Shown here piece after piece: positions 1 to 7,829 of a stretch of 64,000 bases of DNA. The stretch is from Stenotrophomonas oahuensis (GTDB lineage Bacteria; Pseudomonadota; Gammaproteobacteria; Xanthomonadales; Xanthomonadaceae). The notes beneath the pieces are model-generated. The model did no database searches, was not told the DNA's origin, and worked only from the letters and a program-made list of their open reading frames with translations. A program made the translations under genes and the position numbers. Numbering within the stretch: the first letter of the stretch is position 1; the number at the start of each line of letters is the position of its first letter. The stretch spans positions 1,302,001 through 1,366,000 of the forward strand of contig NZ_CP115541.1 of NCBI RefSeq assembly GCF_031834595.1, given 5' to 3'.

Positions 1-310
1 GTGCATGCGAGAAGTGATAAGCGACCGATGTTCGCACGGCGATCTCTACATGACTGATCGCTTCCATTACTACATCTCGCAGAGCACAATCAAACTGGTA
101 CAACTGGAGCGCGTCCTCAAACGTTGCGCCTTTTCGAAAGCTGTCACTCCCTGCGTTTCGCTGAGGATAAAGGTACCCCATGAGTCGGTAATAACCTACG
201 CGTTGAAGATATCGCTCAGCGGTGCCAACGTCGCAAATGGCCAAACCGCGCTCCTGCAATTGCCTCAGTTGTTCCTGGATCGAGAGCGGCGGCTTGCGGT
301 AATGAGTCAT
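1..310 (-). CDS. Abi_2-family (AbiD/AbiF-like) abortive infection protein, 3' end off window
   Basis: Reading leftward from an ATG at 310, the frame stays open to the window edge, giving the first ~103 residues. The start MTHYRKPPLSIQEQLRQLQE, followed by an invariant-looking AERYLQRVGYYRLMGYLYP and later ALRDVVMEAISHVEIAVRTS, is the N-terminal signature of the Abi_2 family, whose members act in phage abortive infection and are proposed RNA-targeting toxins. Family members are about 300 residues, so roughly two thirds lies outside the window. A hairpin with an eight-T run ends about 20 nt before the start codon, so expression may depend on read-through or on an RNA partner. Family membership is seen directly; the defence role is inferred. 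Confidence 0.82.
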   Translation of the reverse strand, partial: MTHYRKPPLSIQEQLRQLQERGLAICDVGTAERYLQRVGYYRLMGYLYPQRNAGSDSFRKGATFEDALQLYQFDCALRDVVMEAISHVEIAVRTSVAYHFSHA

Positions 311-332
311 CCAGACACCCCACGTTGCGGGC

Positions 333-407
333 AAAAAAAACCCGCCAATTTGAGCATGGCGCGATGTTTCGCGTCAGAGGCGTGGCGGGTGTGTTGGGGC
401 TAGTCTA
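333..407 (-). ncRNA. Candidate structured RNA / terminator upstream of Abi gene
   Basis: On the minus strand CCCGCCA (389-383) pairs with TGGCGGG (347-341) and is followed at once by eight T (340-333). The 34-nt interior contains its own CGCG-aaacat-CGCG hairpin, which is more structure than a simple terminator needs. A possible promoter lies just upstream: TTGCAG (430-425), 17-nt spacer, TAGACT (407-402). Together these would give an RNA of about 60 nt. Conserved structured RNAs are, as I recall, known upstream of some Abi_2 genes. The simpler alternative is that this is only the terminator of the nitrilase operon that ends at 499. Confidence 0.45.
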
Positions 408-498
408 AAGAGCGGGTCGATTACCTGCAAGTAACCCACAACCAGCGATTCATGCAGCAGTGCTCGGCGTGCCGAGGTCGACTTTTCACATATATGAA

Positions 499-1368
499 TC
501 AACCGCAGCCCGAACCAACTGCGACCCGCTGCTTTCCCCAGTCCCCATCCACCGTCACCTGCGCATCGTCCAGGCACCGGGTCAGCGCCTCGAAATCCAG
601 ATCCGCCATCGCCCACAGCTGATCGCCGACGGTGCTGGCCAGCACGCCATCGGCCGGGAAGCCACGATCCATTGGCGCGTATAGCACCGCCTCACCGGTG
701 TTGACGTCCAATGCCGGACTCCAAGCCGCCTCTCCGGCGGTCACCGCCTTGGCGATAAACATGCGGTTCTCCAGCGCGCGAGCCATGCAGCCCACGGCCA
801 CGCGAGTGGAGCCGGCGTCGGTGTCTGTGCAGCTGGGGACCAGCAGCAGCCGCGCACCGGCTTCGCGCTGGGCGCGCACGCTGAGCGGGAACTCGCTGTC
901 GTAGCAGACGGCAATGCCGGTGCTTACGCCACCCAAGTCGAACACCTGCAATGCATCGCCGGGTTCGATCACGCCCAGCTGCTTTTCGAAGCCGGTCAGC
1001 TGCATCTTGTCCTGGTAGCCACGCTGACCATCCGGCGAAAACCACCACGCACGATTGCGATATCGCCCTTTGCCGACCTGTAACAGGAAGGTACCGGCCT
1101 GGATGATCATGTTCAGGCTGCGCGACAGATCGGCATACAGCGCCAGCCAGTCATCGTGAAACGCCTGAATACCGCGCAGCGATGCCGGCAGGCTCTTGGA
1201 CACCTCCGGACCCAACACTGAGGCCAGCTCCAGCGAGAGATATTCGGGCAGCACCGCCAGCTGCGCGCCAGCGGCGGCAGCCTCACCCAGCACAGTGCGC
1301 TGACGCTCGGCGAACGCCGCCCACGAAGCCGGAGCCTGGATCGGATACTTCGCAACCGCCACTTTCAT
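499..1368 (-). CDS. Carbon-nitrogen hydrolase (nitrilase superfamily)
   Basis: A 289-residue cytoplasmic amidohydrolase of the CN-hydrolase fold. The Glu-Lys-Cys triad is visible: E in VLPEYLS (about residue 42), K in YQDKMQLTGFE (about 120), C in AVCYDSEFP (about 155). Such enzymes hydrolyse amides or nitriles; the substrate cannot be told from sequence, though omega-amidase-like or N-carbamoyl-type substrates are typical. I chose the ATG at 1368 because MKVAVAKYP is the usual family start and because it overlaps the stop of the upstream acetyltransferase as ATGA; an upstream in-frame start would lie inside that gene. Translational coupling with the acetyltransferase suggests one small metabolic operon. 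Confidence 0.9.
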   Translation of the reverse strand: MKVAVAKYPIQAPASWAAFAERQRTVLGEAAAAGAQLAVLPEYLSLELASVLGPEVSKSLPASLRGIQAFHDDWLALYADLSRSLNMIIQAGTFLLQVGKGRYRNRAWWFSPDGQRGYQDKMQLTGFEKQLGVIEPGDALQVFDLGGVSTGIAVCYDSEFPLSVRAQREAGARLLLVPSCTDTDAGSTRVAVGCMARALENRMFIAKAVTAGEAAWSPALDVNTGEAVLYAPMDRGFPADGVLASTVGDQLWAMADLDFEALTRCLDDAQVTVDGDWGKQRVAVGSGCG

Positions 1369-1976
1369 TGGGATGTCTCCAGTTCGCGCAGCCAGAAGGT
1401 CAGCGCGTGATCGCTTTGCGCCGTCGCGCCGACTTCTTTCCACGCCAGCGTCGCGCGCAGGTTCGGGTGCTCACGATAGCCACGACCATTCCAGAACGCA
1501 TGGTTGCTGTGGTATTCCGCCGGGCAACGCGGATCGCCAGCCGCTCGAACCACCGAAGCGAACGCGCTGGTGCGTATCCCGCGCAGACTACGCGCATGCG
1601 CTTCCCGTTCGTCAAAGAAGCGGTGGCCCAGTCCGCGCCCGCGATAAGCCGGCAACAGCACCGATTCGCCACAGTAAAAGATCTGGTCTTCAGCCAGATT
1701 CGCCTGCTGGAAAGGCTCGCGAATGGCTGCCTCCGCCTCTACCAGCGGCATGCCGGTGGAGGCACCCACGGGCACACCCGCATCGTCCAGCGCTAGCACC
1801 AACACGCCGCCCGAAGCATGGCTCAACGCTTCAAGATACTCGCGCTCATAGGCCATATCGCCGTCGTACAGATACGGGAAATCTCGGAATACCGCGATGC
1901 GCAGGCGCGCAACATGTTCCAGCCACGGCAGCATGTCCGCGCCGGTAACCCGCACCACTTGGATGACCGGATCCAT
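1365..1976 (-). CDS. GNAT family N-acetyltransferase
   Basis: A 203-residue protein with the GNAT acetyl-CoA binding loop YRGRGLGHRFFDEREAHA (about residues 113-130), preceded by the beta-4 segment IFYCGESVLLPAYRG. Acetyl-CoA dependent acylation of a small-molecule amine is the expected reaction; the acceptor is unknown. It is middle in a leftward operon: its start lies 2 nt from the stop of the NTF2-like gene and its stop overlaps the start of the nitrilase-superfamily gene. An acetyltransferase followed by an amidase suggests processing of the same amine or amide, but that is inference. Confidence 0.87.
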   Translation of the reverse strand: MDPVIQVVRVTGADMLPWLEHVARLRIAVFRDFPYLYDGDMAYEREYLEALSHASGGVLVLALDDAGVPVGASTGMPLVEAEAAIREPFQQANLAEDQIFYCGESVLLPAYRGRGLGHRFFDEREAHARSLRGIRTSAFASVVRAAGDPRCPAEYHSNHAFWNGRGYREHPNLRATLAWKEVGATAQSDHALTFWLRELETSQ

Positions 1977-1977
1977 C

Positions 1978-2391
1978 TCAGGCAGCCGGTGCGATCTGCG
2001 CGATCCAGTCGGCGAGATTGTAGTAATTGGTCACCCGCGCAATGCGGCCGTCGCGCACCTCGAAGAACGCACCACCCGGCAGCACATAGCGCTGGCCAGT
2101 CGCCTCCGGCAGGCCGTCGTCGGTCGCCTTGTACTGGCCATGCACCACATAGCTGGCCGCCACGTGCACGCCGTCGGCGTTGGACATCACCACGATGTCC
2201 TTCAGCTGCTCGGCATAGTTGCGGTCCATGCGCTGCAGGAAGGTGCGGAAGGCCTCACGCCCGATCTCGCGCTCACCCTGGTTGAGATCATGGGCCACGT
2301 CATCGGTCAGCAGGGCCAACATGCCCTCGCGGTCGCCGGCATTGAACGCCTGGTAGTAGCGCTCAACCAGCGCTTGTGCCTCAAGGCTCAT
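1978..2391 (-). CDS. NTF2-like / ketosteroid isomerase-related (SnoaL-like) protein
   Basis: A 137-residue single-domain protein beginning MSLEAQALVERYYQAFNAGD, the standard helix of the SnoaL/NTF2-like cone fold, and ending with GGAFFEVRDGRIARVTNYYN, the usual last strands. The ATG at 2391 is preceded by GGAG at good spacing; the longer upstream frame has no family similarity. Members act as isomerases, hydratases or small-ligand binding proteins, so a precise reaction is not assignable. It is first of a three-gene leftward operon with the GNAT and nitrilase-superfamily genes. Confidence 0.85.
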   Translation of the reverse strand: MSLEAQALVERYYQAFNAGDREGMLALLTDDVAHDLNQGEREIGREAFRTFLQRMDRNYAEQLKDIVVMSNADGVHVAASYVVHGQYKATDDGLPEATGQRYVLPGGAFFEVRDGRIARVTNYYNLADWIAQIAPAA

Positions 2392-2509
2392 GAAAGTCTC
2401 CTGGTGGGGGCTGCAACGCGCAGCAGACCCGAAGTATCGGAAATCTTCCCATGCACGTACACCCCGCACTCCTCTATCATCCTGACTCCCTCCTACCCGC
2501 ACCGGCATC

Positions 2510-4489
2510 ATGGACCGATCCCGTTCGCGTATCGCCCGCTCACCGCGTTCGCTCTGGCGGCTGGCCGTACTTTCTCTGCTGCTCGGCTCGGTCGCGAGCG
2601 CCACCGCCCAGACCGCGCGAAAGCCGTCCCCTTATGAAGTTCGCCCGGGTACTGAAGCCGCATCCCCCACGGCCAACACCAGCCCGGACTTCCTGCCACG
2701 GATAGAGACCCGCGCCCAATTCCTGCAGCTGGCACGCGTCTACAACGCCGGCACCGCGCTGGAACTGCCGCACCTGATCTTCGTGATCGACCGGCGCAAC
2801 GGCAACCGCATCTACTACGTCAACACGCCGCGGCATGCGCTGCATGAGCAGTTCGTGCGCCAACAGGGGCTGGTGCGCAGCCTGGACAAGGCCACGCTCA
2901 ACGCCCAGTACCGCGACCCGGACCGACGCTTCCTGTTCGGCACGCTGGCTTGGCAGCAGGATCTACCGGGATACACCTACGAGTTCTGGGAGGGCGACCA
3001 GCTTACCTCCGCACTCCTGCGTGAGACCGACGCAGCGGTGCGGGCTTCGTTCGCCGAGCCGGTGCGCTTCAAGACCAACTCCACACAGCATGATGCGCTG
3101 GCACGATCCACCGGGCTGGCGTTCGTCACCCAGGAAACCTTGCTGCGCGAACAGCGCTTCCTGCCCCTGAACACAGGCAGCACCGAGGGTCGGCTGCGCA
3201 TCGTGCGCACGCAGGCGCAGCTGGACGCGCTTTCACCGCGCGACATTCCGGTGCTGGACGAGGTTCCCATCGCCCTGGCACCGGTGGCCGGCCTGGTGAC
3301 GCAGCGTCCTTCCACCCTGCTTTCGCATGTGAATCTGCTCACCAAGGGCTGGGGCATTCCCAACGTGTACGTGCGCGATGCCCAGCAGACGCTGCGTCAG
3401 TACGATGGACGCTGGGTGTCGCTGCAGGTCACGGCCAACGACTATCGGGTGACCCCGCTCAAGCGCCCAGCCCGCACGCCCTCCAGCAGCACGCCCCGCC
3501 CGACGGTACGCAACCTGCCCCGCCCCGACCTCAGCGTGACCGCGCTCAAGCCACTGGTGTCGCTACGCGCCCGAGACAGCAGGCAATGCGGAGTGAAAGC
3601 GGCAAACCTGGGCACGCTGAAAGCGGTACTGCCACCGGCTGCCAGCGTGCCCGATGGCTTCTGCATCCCGTTCGCGCATTACCAGGCAATGTCCGAACGT
3701 CTCGGCATTGCCGCACGTCTGCAGGCACTGCAGCGCCGCCCAGGTTTCGACACCGACCCCAATGTGCGTCGCGAAGCGCTCACAGCCCTGCGTGCGGATA
3801 TCGCCAACGCCGCGCCCGACCCGGCCTTCGTGCGCGATCTGGACCGGCAGTGGCAAAGCCAGCTGAAAGGCGCTGCCGTGTTCGTACGCAGTTCGTCCAA
3901 CTCTGAAGACCTGCCCGGCTTCAGCGGGGCGGGTCTGTACACCACCGTGCCGAATGTGACGCGCACGGAGGCGGCTGCGAAGGCGGTACAGACGGTGTGG
4001 GCGTCGGTCTACAACTTCGAAGCCTACGAAGCACGGGCCGCCGCAGGCCTGCCACAGGATGCAGTGTCGATGGCGGTGCTGGTGCAGCGCGCCGCGCCCT
4101 CGGACAGCTCGGGGGTAATGATCACCCGCGACCCGTTCGATGCCAACCGCAAGCACGTCACTTACATCTCGGCCAAGCGTGGCCTGGGCATCCGCGTGGT
4201 CGAAGGCAAACGCCAGGCAGAGCAGGTGATGTACTCGAACTGGTCAAAGGCGGTGCAAGTGTTGAGCCGCTCCGCCGAGGACACCCAGCTGGTCGCCCAG
4301 GCGGGCGGCGGCGTGCGCGAGGTGCCGATCATCGGCTCACGCCAGGTGCTGACCGACGCGCTGATTGCGCGCCTGGCCAAACTGGGCGTCGCCACCAAGC
4401 AGGCGCTCGGTGGTGTGGACCAGGACATCGAATGGGCCGTGGTCGGCGACGACATCCTCATCCTCCAGTCCCGCCCTTACACCCCGTAG
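2510..4489 (+). CDS. Exported PEP/pyruvate-binding domain protein
   Basis: A 659-residue protein with an N-terminal signal sequence (arginine-rich start, hydrophobic LAVLSLLLGSVASATAQ, cleavage near residue 34). The C-terminal half (about 360-659) is the ATP-grasp-like PEP synthase/PPDK N-terminal domain: CGVKAANLG, PDGFCIPF, FVRSSSNSEDLPGFSGAGLY and the closing IEWAVVGDDILILQSRPY. The central part contains a TLLSHVNLLTKGWGIPNVY segment resembling the swivelling phosphohistidine domain, but here it precedes the ATP-grasp domain. No PEP/pyruvate barrel is present. In cytoplasmic enzymes this module moves phosphate from ATP to a histidine; why it is exported is unclear. The stop codon TAG is part of a GTAG REP element. 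Confidence 0.82.
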   Translation: MDRSRSRIARSPRSLWRLAVLSLLLGSVASATAQTARKPSPYEVRPGTEAASPTANTSPDFLPRIETRAQFLQLARVYNAGTALELPHLIFVIDRRNGNRIYYVNTPRHALHEQFVRQQGLVRSLDKATLNAQYRDPDRRFLFGTLAWQQDLPGYTYEFWEGDQLTSALLRETDAAVRASFAEPVRFKTNSTQHDALARSTGLAFVTQETLLREQRFLPLNTGSTEGRLRIVRTQAQLDALSPRDIPVLDEVPIALAPVAGLVTQRPSTLLSHVNLLTKGWGIPNVYVRDAQQTLRQYDGRWVSLQVTANDYRVTPLKRPARTPSSSTPRPTVRNLPRPDLSVTALKPLVSLRARDSRQCGVKAANLGTLKAVLPPAASVPDGFCIPFAHYQAMSERLGIAARLQALQRRPGFDTDPNVRREALTALRADIANAAPDPAFVRDLDRQWQSQLKGAAVFVRSSSNSEDLPGFSGAGLYTTVPNVTRTEAAAKAVQTVWASVYNFEAYEARAAAGLPQDAVSMAVLVQRAAPSDSSGVMITRDPFDANRKHVTYISAKRGLGIRVVEGKRQAEQVMYSNWSKAVQVLSRSAEDTQLVAQAGGGVREVPIIGSRQVLTDALIARLAKLGVATKQALGGVDQDIEWAVVGDDILILQSRPYTP

Positions 4490-4510
4490 AGCCACGCCCT
4501 GCGTGGCTGC
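4486..4510 (+). repeat. GTAG-type REP palindrome
   Basis: GTAG followed by the inverted repeat AGCCACGC-cct-GCGTGGCT. This is the layout of Stenotrophomonas GTAG (SMAG) REP elements. The TAG inside GTAG is the stop codon of the upstream gene. Confidence 0.75.
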
Positions 4511-4560
4511 ACCACCCGAATAGAATGCCAACACCCTCGCCAAACAAGGAAGCGTACGAA

Positions 4561-5658
4561 ATGTCTTCACGGATGACGCATCTGAAATCTCACCGGCCGC
4601 AAGGTCGAGTAGCCCTGCTGCTGTGCAGCCTGATGCTGGGCAGCCTCACCCACGCCGAGGCCAGCCCCAGCGTGCAGATGCACCGCGTCGGTGGCGGTAC
4701 GCTCAGCGCTGACGGCTGGACCGAAGCTGCATCCACCCTGGGCAACTTCTCGGTCCGCCTGCCCTGCCTGTTCAATGACTTCAGGATGACGCCCGCGAGC
4801 GGCGAAGTGGTCATGGCCGACGGCGTGGGCTGCCCTGCCGGTGCCATCCGCCTCAGCGCGGTGCGTGCGCACTATCGCGATGAAGCCACGGCAAGCAAGT
4901 ACTTCGAGAACATTGCCACCGCCGAAAAGGAACCGGGCGCGCAGATCGAGCGTTCCACGCAGGACGGGCATGCCACAGTGACATTGCGCAACGAAACCGA
5001 CGCAATGTGCGCGCAGGCGCGCACGGTGCGGGCCGGTGCCAGCAACATCTTGCTGATCGTGGAGGGACCAAGATCGCAGTGCGACGACATCAAGGCCAGC
5101 GCAACGCCCTTCCTGGCATCGCTGAAGCTGGGCATCGGGGAGGTGGCAGCAGTGCCCGTCCCCACTTCATTGCCAGAGTGTCCCTTGCAGCTGGAACTGG
5201 CCGACGGACCGGTGCAGTCTGCCTTCAATGCGCTGCCGCACGATGCGATCGATCAGACGGAGGAGCAGAAGTGCCAGCCCGCTACGGTCATGACAGTCAC
5301 GATCCGGCGGCAAGGCATCTGCCGGATTGGCGATACCACCATGTCGATGGCCTCGCTGGTGACCCGTAAGGACACCGGCGCACCGATAGAACTGACGTTC
5401 GGGACCTGGTATGGTCCGGACAAGGACGCGGCGCTGAAGGCGTTTCTTGAAAGCCAGCATGCCCGCCAGCCGATTTCCGTTTACGCGCGCCCTACTTCGA
5501 TAACGCACGACGTCACCACCGTGGTCAGGCAGCCGGGCGGCACCCTTCTGTCGCTGATCCGCCCCTCGCCAGGATCACAAGGCACTACCTTCAGTACGGT
5601 GACCCAGCTCGCCCCCGCCAATCTGGAGCTGGTCCGCAACCTGGACACCTGCCACTGA
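4561..5658 (+). CDS. Secreted protein of unknown function
   Basis: A 365-residue protein with a clear signal peptide: basic start, hydrophobic VALLLCSLMLGSLTHAEA, cleavage near residue 34. I do not recognise a family. Mature features include several cysteines that could form disulfides (for example VRLPCLFNDF, VGCPAGAI, TDAMCAQ, PRSQCDD, LPECPLQL, EEQKCQPA) and a C-terminal half rich in beta-strand patterns. The ATG at 4561 follows AAGGAAG and starts the signal sequence; the longer open frame upstream is a shadow of the preceding gene. A REP separates it from the PEP-binding gene 70 nt upstream, so co-transcription is possible but not shown. Confidence 0.75.
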   Translation: MSSRMTHLKSHRPQGRVALLLCSLMLGSLTHAEASPSVQMHRVGGGTLSADGWTEAASTLGNFSVRLPCLFNDFRMTPASGEVVMADGVGCPAGAIRLSAVRAHYRDEATASKYFENIATAEKEPGAQIERSTQDGHATVTLRNETDAMCAQARTVRAGASNILLIVEGPRSQCDDIKASATPFLASLKLGIGEVAAVPVPTSLPECPLQLELADGPVQSAFNALPHDAIDQTEEQKCQPATVMTVTIRRQGICRIGDTTMSMASLVTRKDTGAPIELTFGTWYGPDKDAALKAFLESQHARQPISVYARPTSITHDVTTVVRQPGGTLLSLIRPSPGSQGTTFSTVTQLAPANLELVRNLDTCH

Positions 5659-5668
5659 AAGACGCCCG

Positions 5669-5740
5669 GTACAGCCACGCCCTGCGTGGCTGCGCCATGC
5701 CGAATCGGCCGATCGCTGGACGGGCATGGCCCGTCCCTAC
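5669..5740. repeat. Inverted pair of GTAG-type REPs
   Basis: A forward element with GCCACGC-cct-GCGTGGC (5669-5693; GTAC instead of GTAG) is followed by an inverted element GGACGGGC-at-GGCCCGTCC ending in CTAC (5718-5740). The pair sits between two convergent genes and may end transcription from both sides. Confidence 0.72.
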
Positions 5741-5749
5741 GTGGTGCGC

Positions 5750-6178
5750 TCAGGCCTGCTTGAACACCGTGCGTTTACCAATCGGAGCAGCCTTACGCGC
5801 CGTCGGCTTGGCCAGCCCCGGAATCAGATAATCCGCCACGCTGCGACCGCGCGCGGTTTTCTCCAGCAACCAGCGCGGCGTGCTGCCACGACCGGACCAG
5901 GTATTGCGCTTGTTGTCCGGATCACGGTACTTCACCGGCGCTTTTCCAAGCTTCGTGCGCTTGACGCGTTTGACGCTTTTGGTCGCAACAGGCGCTGCAC
6001 CCGTGCCAGTACCGAGCAGTTCTTCGATGCTGTAGCCGGAGGCTTTGGCGATGGCCAGCAGCTTCCGGCGCACCTCGCCAACCGGCGGACGCTTCTCCAG
6101 AAGCGCTTTGCGCTTCTGGGCGGCCTTCATGAGGGACGTGAGTTCGCGTGAATTGAGCTTTTCGAGGTCAATAGTCAT
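5750..6178 (-). CDS. H-NS-like nucleoid-associated protein
   Basis: A 142-residue basic protein with the H-NS layout: an N-terminal helical oligomerisation segment (MTIDLEKLNSRELTSLMKAA..), a charged flexible linker rich in K, V and T, and a C-terminal DNA-binding domain with YRDPDNKRNTWSGRGSTPRWL. This resembles the W-S-G-R-G-x-x-P-x-W core of H-NS and the Xanthomonas XrvA/BphD-like group. It probably silences AT-rich or foreign DNA. It lies next to a toxin-antitoxin island, which is the kind of DNA such proteins bind, but no target is shown here. Confidence 0.87.
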   Translation of the reverse strand: MTIDLEKLNSRELTSLMKAAQKRKALLEKRPPVGEVRRKLLAIAKASGYSIEELLGTGTGAAPVATKSVKRVKRTKLGKAPVKYRDPDNKRNTWSGRGSTPRWLLEKTARGRSVADYLIPGLAKPTARKAAPIGKRTVFKQA

Positions 6179-6488
6179 TCATGGAGAGTCGTGCGAAAGC
6201 GAAGTAAGTGTCAAGCGTGACCAACGTCATTACGCAATAACGCCCCACTGTCGAGTCGGGAAAATGCCTGATACGTCATTGCTGCACATACTGATACAGA
6301 ACTGATCATTCGTTATGCATGCTGGTTCTCAGATCGCATGTTGAAACCTCCACATGAACCCCACCCCGGTGCATCCAGCGACCACTTCCGCAGTGTGCCC
6401 TCCTGTCTCCCTTGCTCCGAGGGCCACCTCAGGCCGCATGACACTGTGCGCAGAATGTGCGTATATTGTGCGAAACGGAGGTTCCATC
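6179..6488. other. Intergenic region between H-NS-like gene and TA operon
   Basis: About 310 bp with lower GC than its surroundings. It holds the upstream region of the H-NS-like gene and, at the right end, the toxin-antitoxin promoter described separately. I see no ORF or other RNA gene supported here. Confidence 0.6.
6438..6472 (+). promoter_or_regulatory. TA operon promoter with three TGTGCG direct repeats
   Basis: ATGACA (6438-6443) and TATATT (6462-6467), separated by 18 nt, make a near-consensus sigma-70 promoter. Three copies of TGTGCG begin at 6445, 6456 and 6467, exactly 11 bp apart, covering the spacer and -10. Phased direct repeats on one helical face suit cooperative binding by the antitoxin, which would give autorepression. 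A GGAGG ribosome site lies before the ATG at 6489. Confidence 0.7.
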
Positions 6489-6860
6489 ATGTCTCCACAA
6501 CTGATCGACCAGTTTGTTGAATCGCTGCGTGAGCCGGGTACCAGTGATCTGTCGCCGGCTTTGATGGCCGCCACGCTTGGCGTGGCGCAGCACGATCTTG
6601 CCACCGTAATCGGCGTTCATCGGAACACGCTCCGCTTGCACCCGGAGTCCTTTCGGGTACAGGAATCTCTTCGTGGCCTGGTAAGCGTCGTCGCGGCGGC
6701 GGCGCAGATACAGCCCGACGTGACGAAGGCGCTGTTCCTGGTAAAGAACACCCCCGTCGAGATGTTCGGCCATCGCACGTTGTTGCAGGTGGTGCGCGAC
6801 GGGCGAACGGATGAAGCGCTCGCGTACCTGCGCTCGATATCTGCGGGGTTTGTGGGTTGA
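6489..6860 (+). CDS. Xre/MbcA/ParS-type antitoxin of RES toxin pair
   Basis: A 123-residue antitoxin. An N-terminal helix-turn-helix-like part (LMAATLGVAQHDLATVIGVHRNTLRLHPES) is followed by the MbcA/ParS toxin-binding domain (TKALFLVKNTPVEMFGHRTLLQVVRDGRTDEALAYLRSI..). Proteins of this class bind and neutralise RES-domain NAD+-degrading toxins and repress their own promoter. I start at ATG 6489, preceded by GGAGG; the longer frame upstream runs through the promoter. Its stop overlaps the toxin start (TTGA), so the pair is translationally coupled. Confidence 0.88.
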   Translation: MSPQLIDQFVESLREPGTSDLSPALMAATLGVAQHDLATVIGVHRNTLRLHPESFRVQESLRGLVSVVAAAAQIQPDVTKALFLVKNTPVEMFGHRTLLQVVRDGRTDEALAYLRSISAGFVG

Positions 6861-7648
6861 TCCTCGCACCGGCGCAGCTGGATGTGGCGCTGTATCGTGC
6901 CTTCATGCCGCGCTGGGCCGCCGAACCCTTGAGCGGTGCAGGTGCCGCGCTGGCGGGTGGCCGTTTCAATCGAATTGCACAACCGGCGCTCTACCTTTCA
7001 TTCGAGCTGACAACAGCGGTAAGCGAGTACCAGCAGACGTCTGCGTTTGCACCACCCCTTACGCTCGTCACGTACAGGGCAAGCCTTCCTCCATTGGTGG
7101 ACTTGCGTCGCCTGCACGAAGGGGGCTGGGATCCTCTGTGGCTGGACTGGTCGTGCGACTGGCGCCAACTGTCGATCATCGCGCGTGTTGAACCGCCATC
7201 GTGGGTGCTGGCGGACCTGGCGCGGGAGCTTGGGCACGCCGGCATCATTTTCCCAAGCCAAGCATCGCCAGGTGGCGTGAATGTGGTGCTGTTCGCCGAC
7301 GTAATCCCCTTGGATCAGCTACTCACGGTCGTAGACCCCGACGGCGTGCTCCCCCGTGATGGCCGGAGCTGGGCCGCGCTCTTATGGACGTGCACAAGGA
7401 CGCGTTCCCGCAGGGTGGACTTTCGGGCGACCATGGTCTTCTCCAGTTGCCCCTGCCCGCACGGTGCACGGACTGCCGTCCGTTCGTTCGTGCGAGCAGG
7501 GCGACTGCGCTGGGGTCAGCTCAGTCTCGTTCGGAACCAGGGCTTGCTCCGACCGGCCGGCGCACGCGCTGCACCTCGTTCTCCTCGCGGCACGTTGGCG
7601 ATTTCTCGCCGATGCATAGCGAGTCCGCCACATGGTCTGATGCGTTGA
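6857..7648 (+). CDS. RES-domain toxin with aberrant C-terminal extension
   Basis: RES toxins degrade NAD+ or transfer ADP-ribose. Residues 1-172 match the fold: GGRFN (R36), LYLSFELTTAVSEY (E50/E57) and IIFPSQ (S134) give the Arg-Glu-Ser set, ending at PDGVLPRDGRSW, where family members normally stop. Here the frame continues for another 91 arginine-rich residues with no similarity I recognise, and this tail overlaps the antisense RHH gene. The natural stop seems to have been lost through a junction or indel near 7373. The start is TTG at 6857, overlapping the antitoxin stop; ATG 6905 is an alternative. Whether the extended protein is active is unknown. Confidence 0.8.
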   Translation: MILAPAQLDVALYRAFMPRWAAEPLSGAGAALAGGRFNRIAQPALYLSFELTTAVSEYQQTSAFAPPLTLVTYRASLPPLVDLRRLHEGGWDPLWLDWSCDWRQLSIIARVEPPSWVLADLARELGHAGIIFPSQASPGGVNVVLFADVIPLDQLLTVVDPDGVLPRDGRSWAALLWTCTRTRSRRVDFRATMVFSSCPCPHGARTAVRSFVRAGRLRWGQLSLVRNQGLLRPAGARAAPRSPRGTLAISRRCIASPPHGLMR

Positions 7649-7829
7649 GGATCGCGCGACGCCACTGCGCCCGCTCAACGGCCGTGGTGTCGTGGCCGAT
7701 TTCCACGATGCGTCTCATGAACAACCGGATGGCTTCGGCCGGCGCGTATGGTGTGCGCTTCAGCACGCCTTTGAAGTCAGAGCGCAGCTCGTCTTCCACA
7801 CGCGTGCGTACCCAGGCGGGCTTTTTCAT
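7521..7829 (-). CDS. RelB/DinJ-like ribbon-helix-helix antitoxin, orphan
   Basis: A 102-residue protein starting MKKPAWVRTRVEDELRSDF, then GVLKRTPYAPAEAIRLFMRRIVE. This is the beta-strand plus two-helix ribbon-helix-helix pattern of RelB/DinJ antitoxins. The rest (WRRAILNASDHVADSLCIGE..) is longer than the usual toxin-binding tail. The ATG at 7829 has its own GGAGG and also overlaps the stop of a 26-codon ORF (ATGA). No RelE/YafQ-type toxin lies on either side; its 3' end overlaps the RES extension on the other strand. It may therefore be a solitary regulator or the remainder of a broken pair. Confidence 0.66.
   Translation of the reverse strand: MKKPAWVRTRVEDELRSDFKGVLKRTPYAPAEAIRLFMRRIVEIGHDTTAVERAQWRRAILNASDHVADSLCIGEKSPTCREENEVQRVRRPVGASPGSERD

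Noticed and set aside
5..403. Plus-strand 132-aa frame at the left edge
   Set aside because: It is antisense to the clear Abi_2 coding frame and runs through the terminator hairpin.
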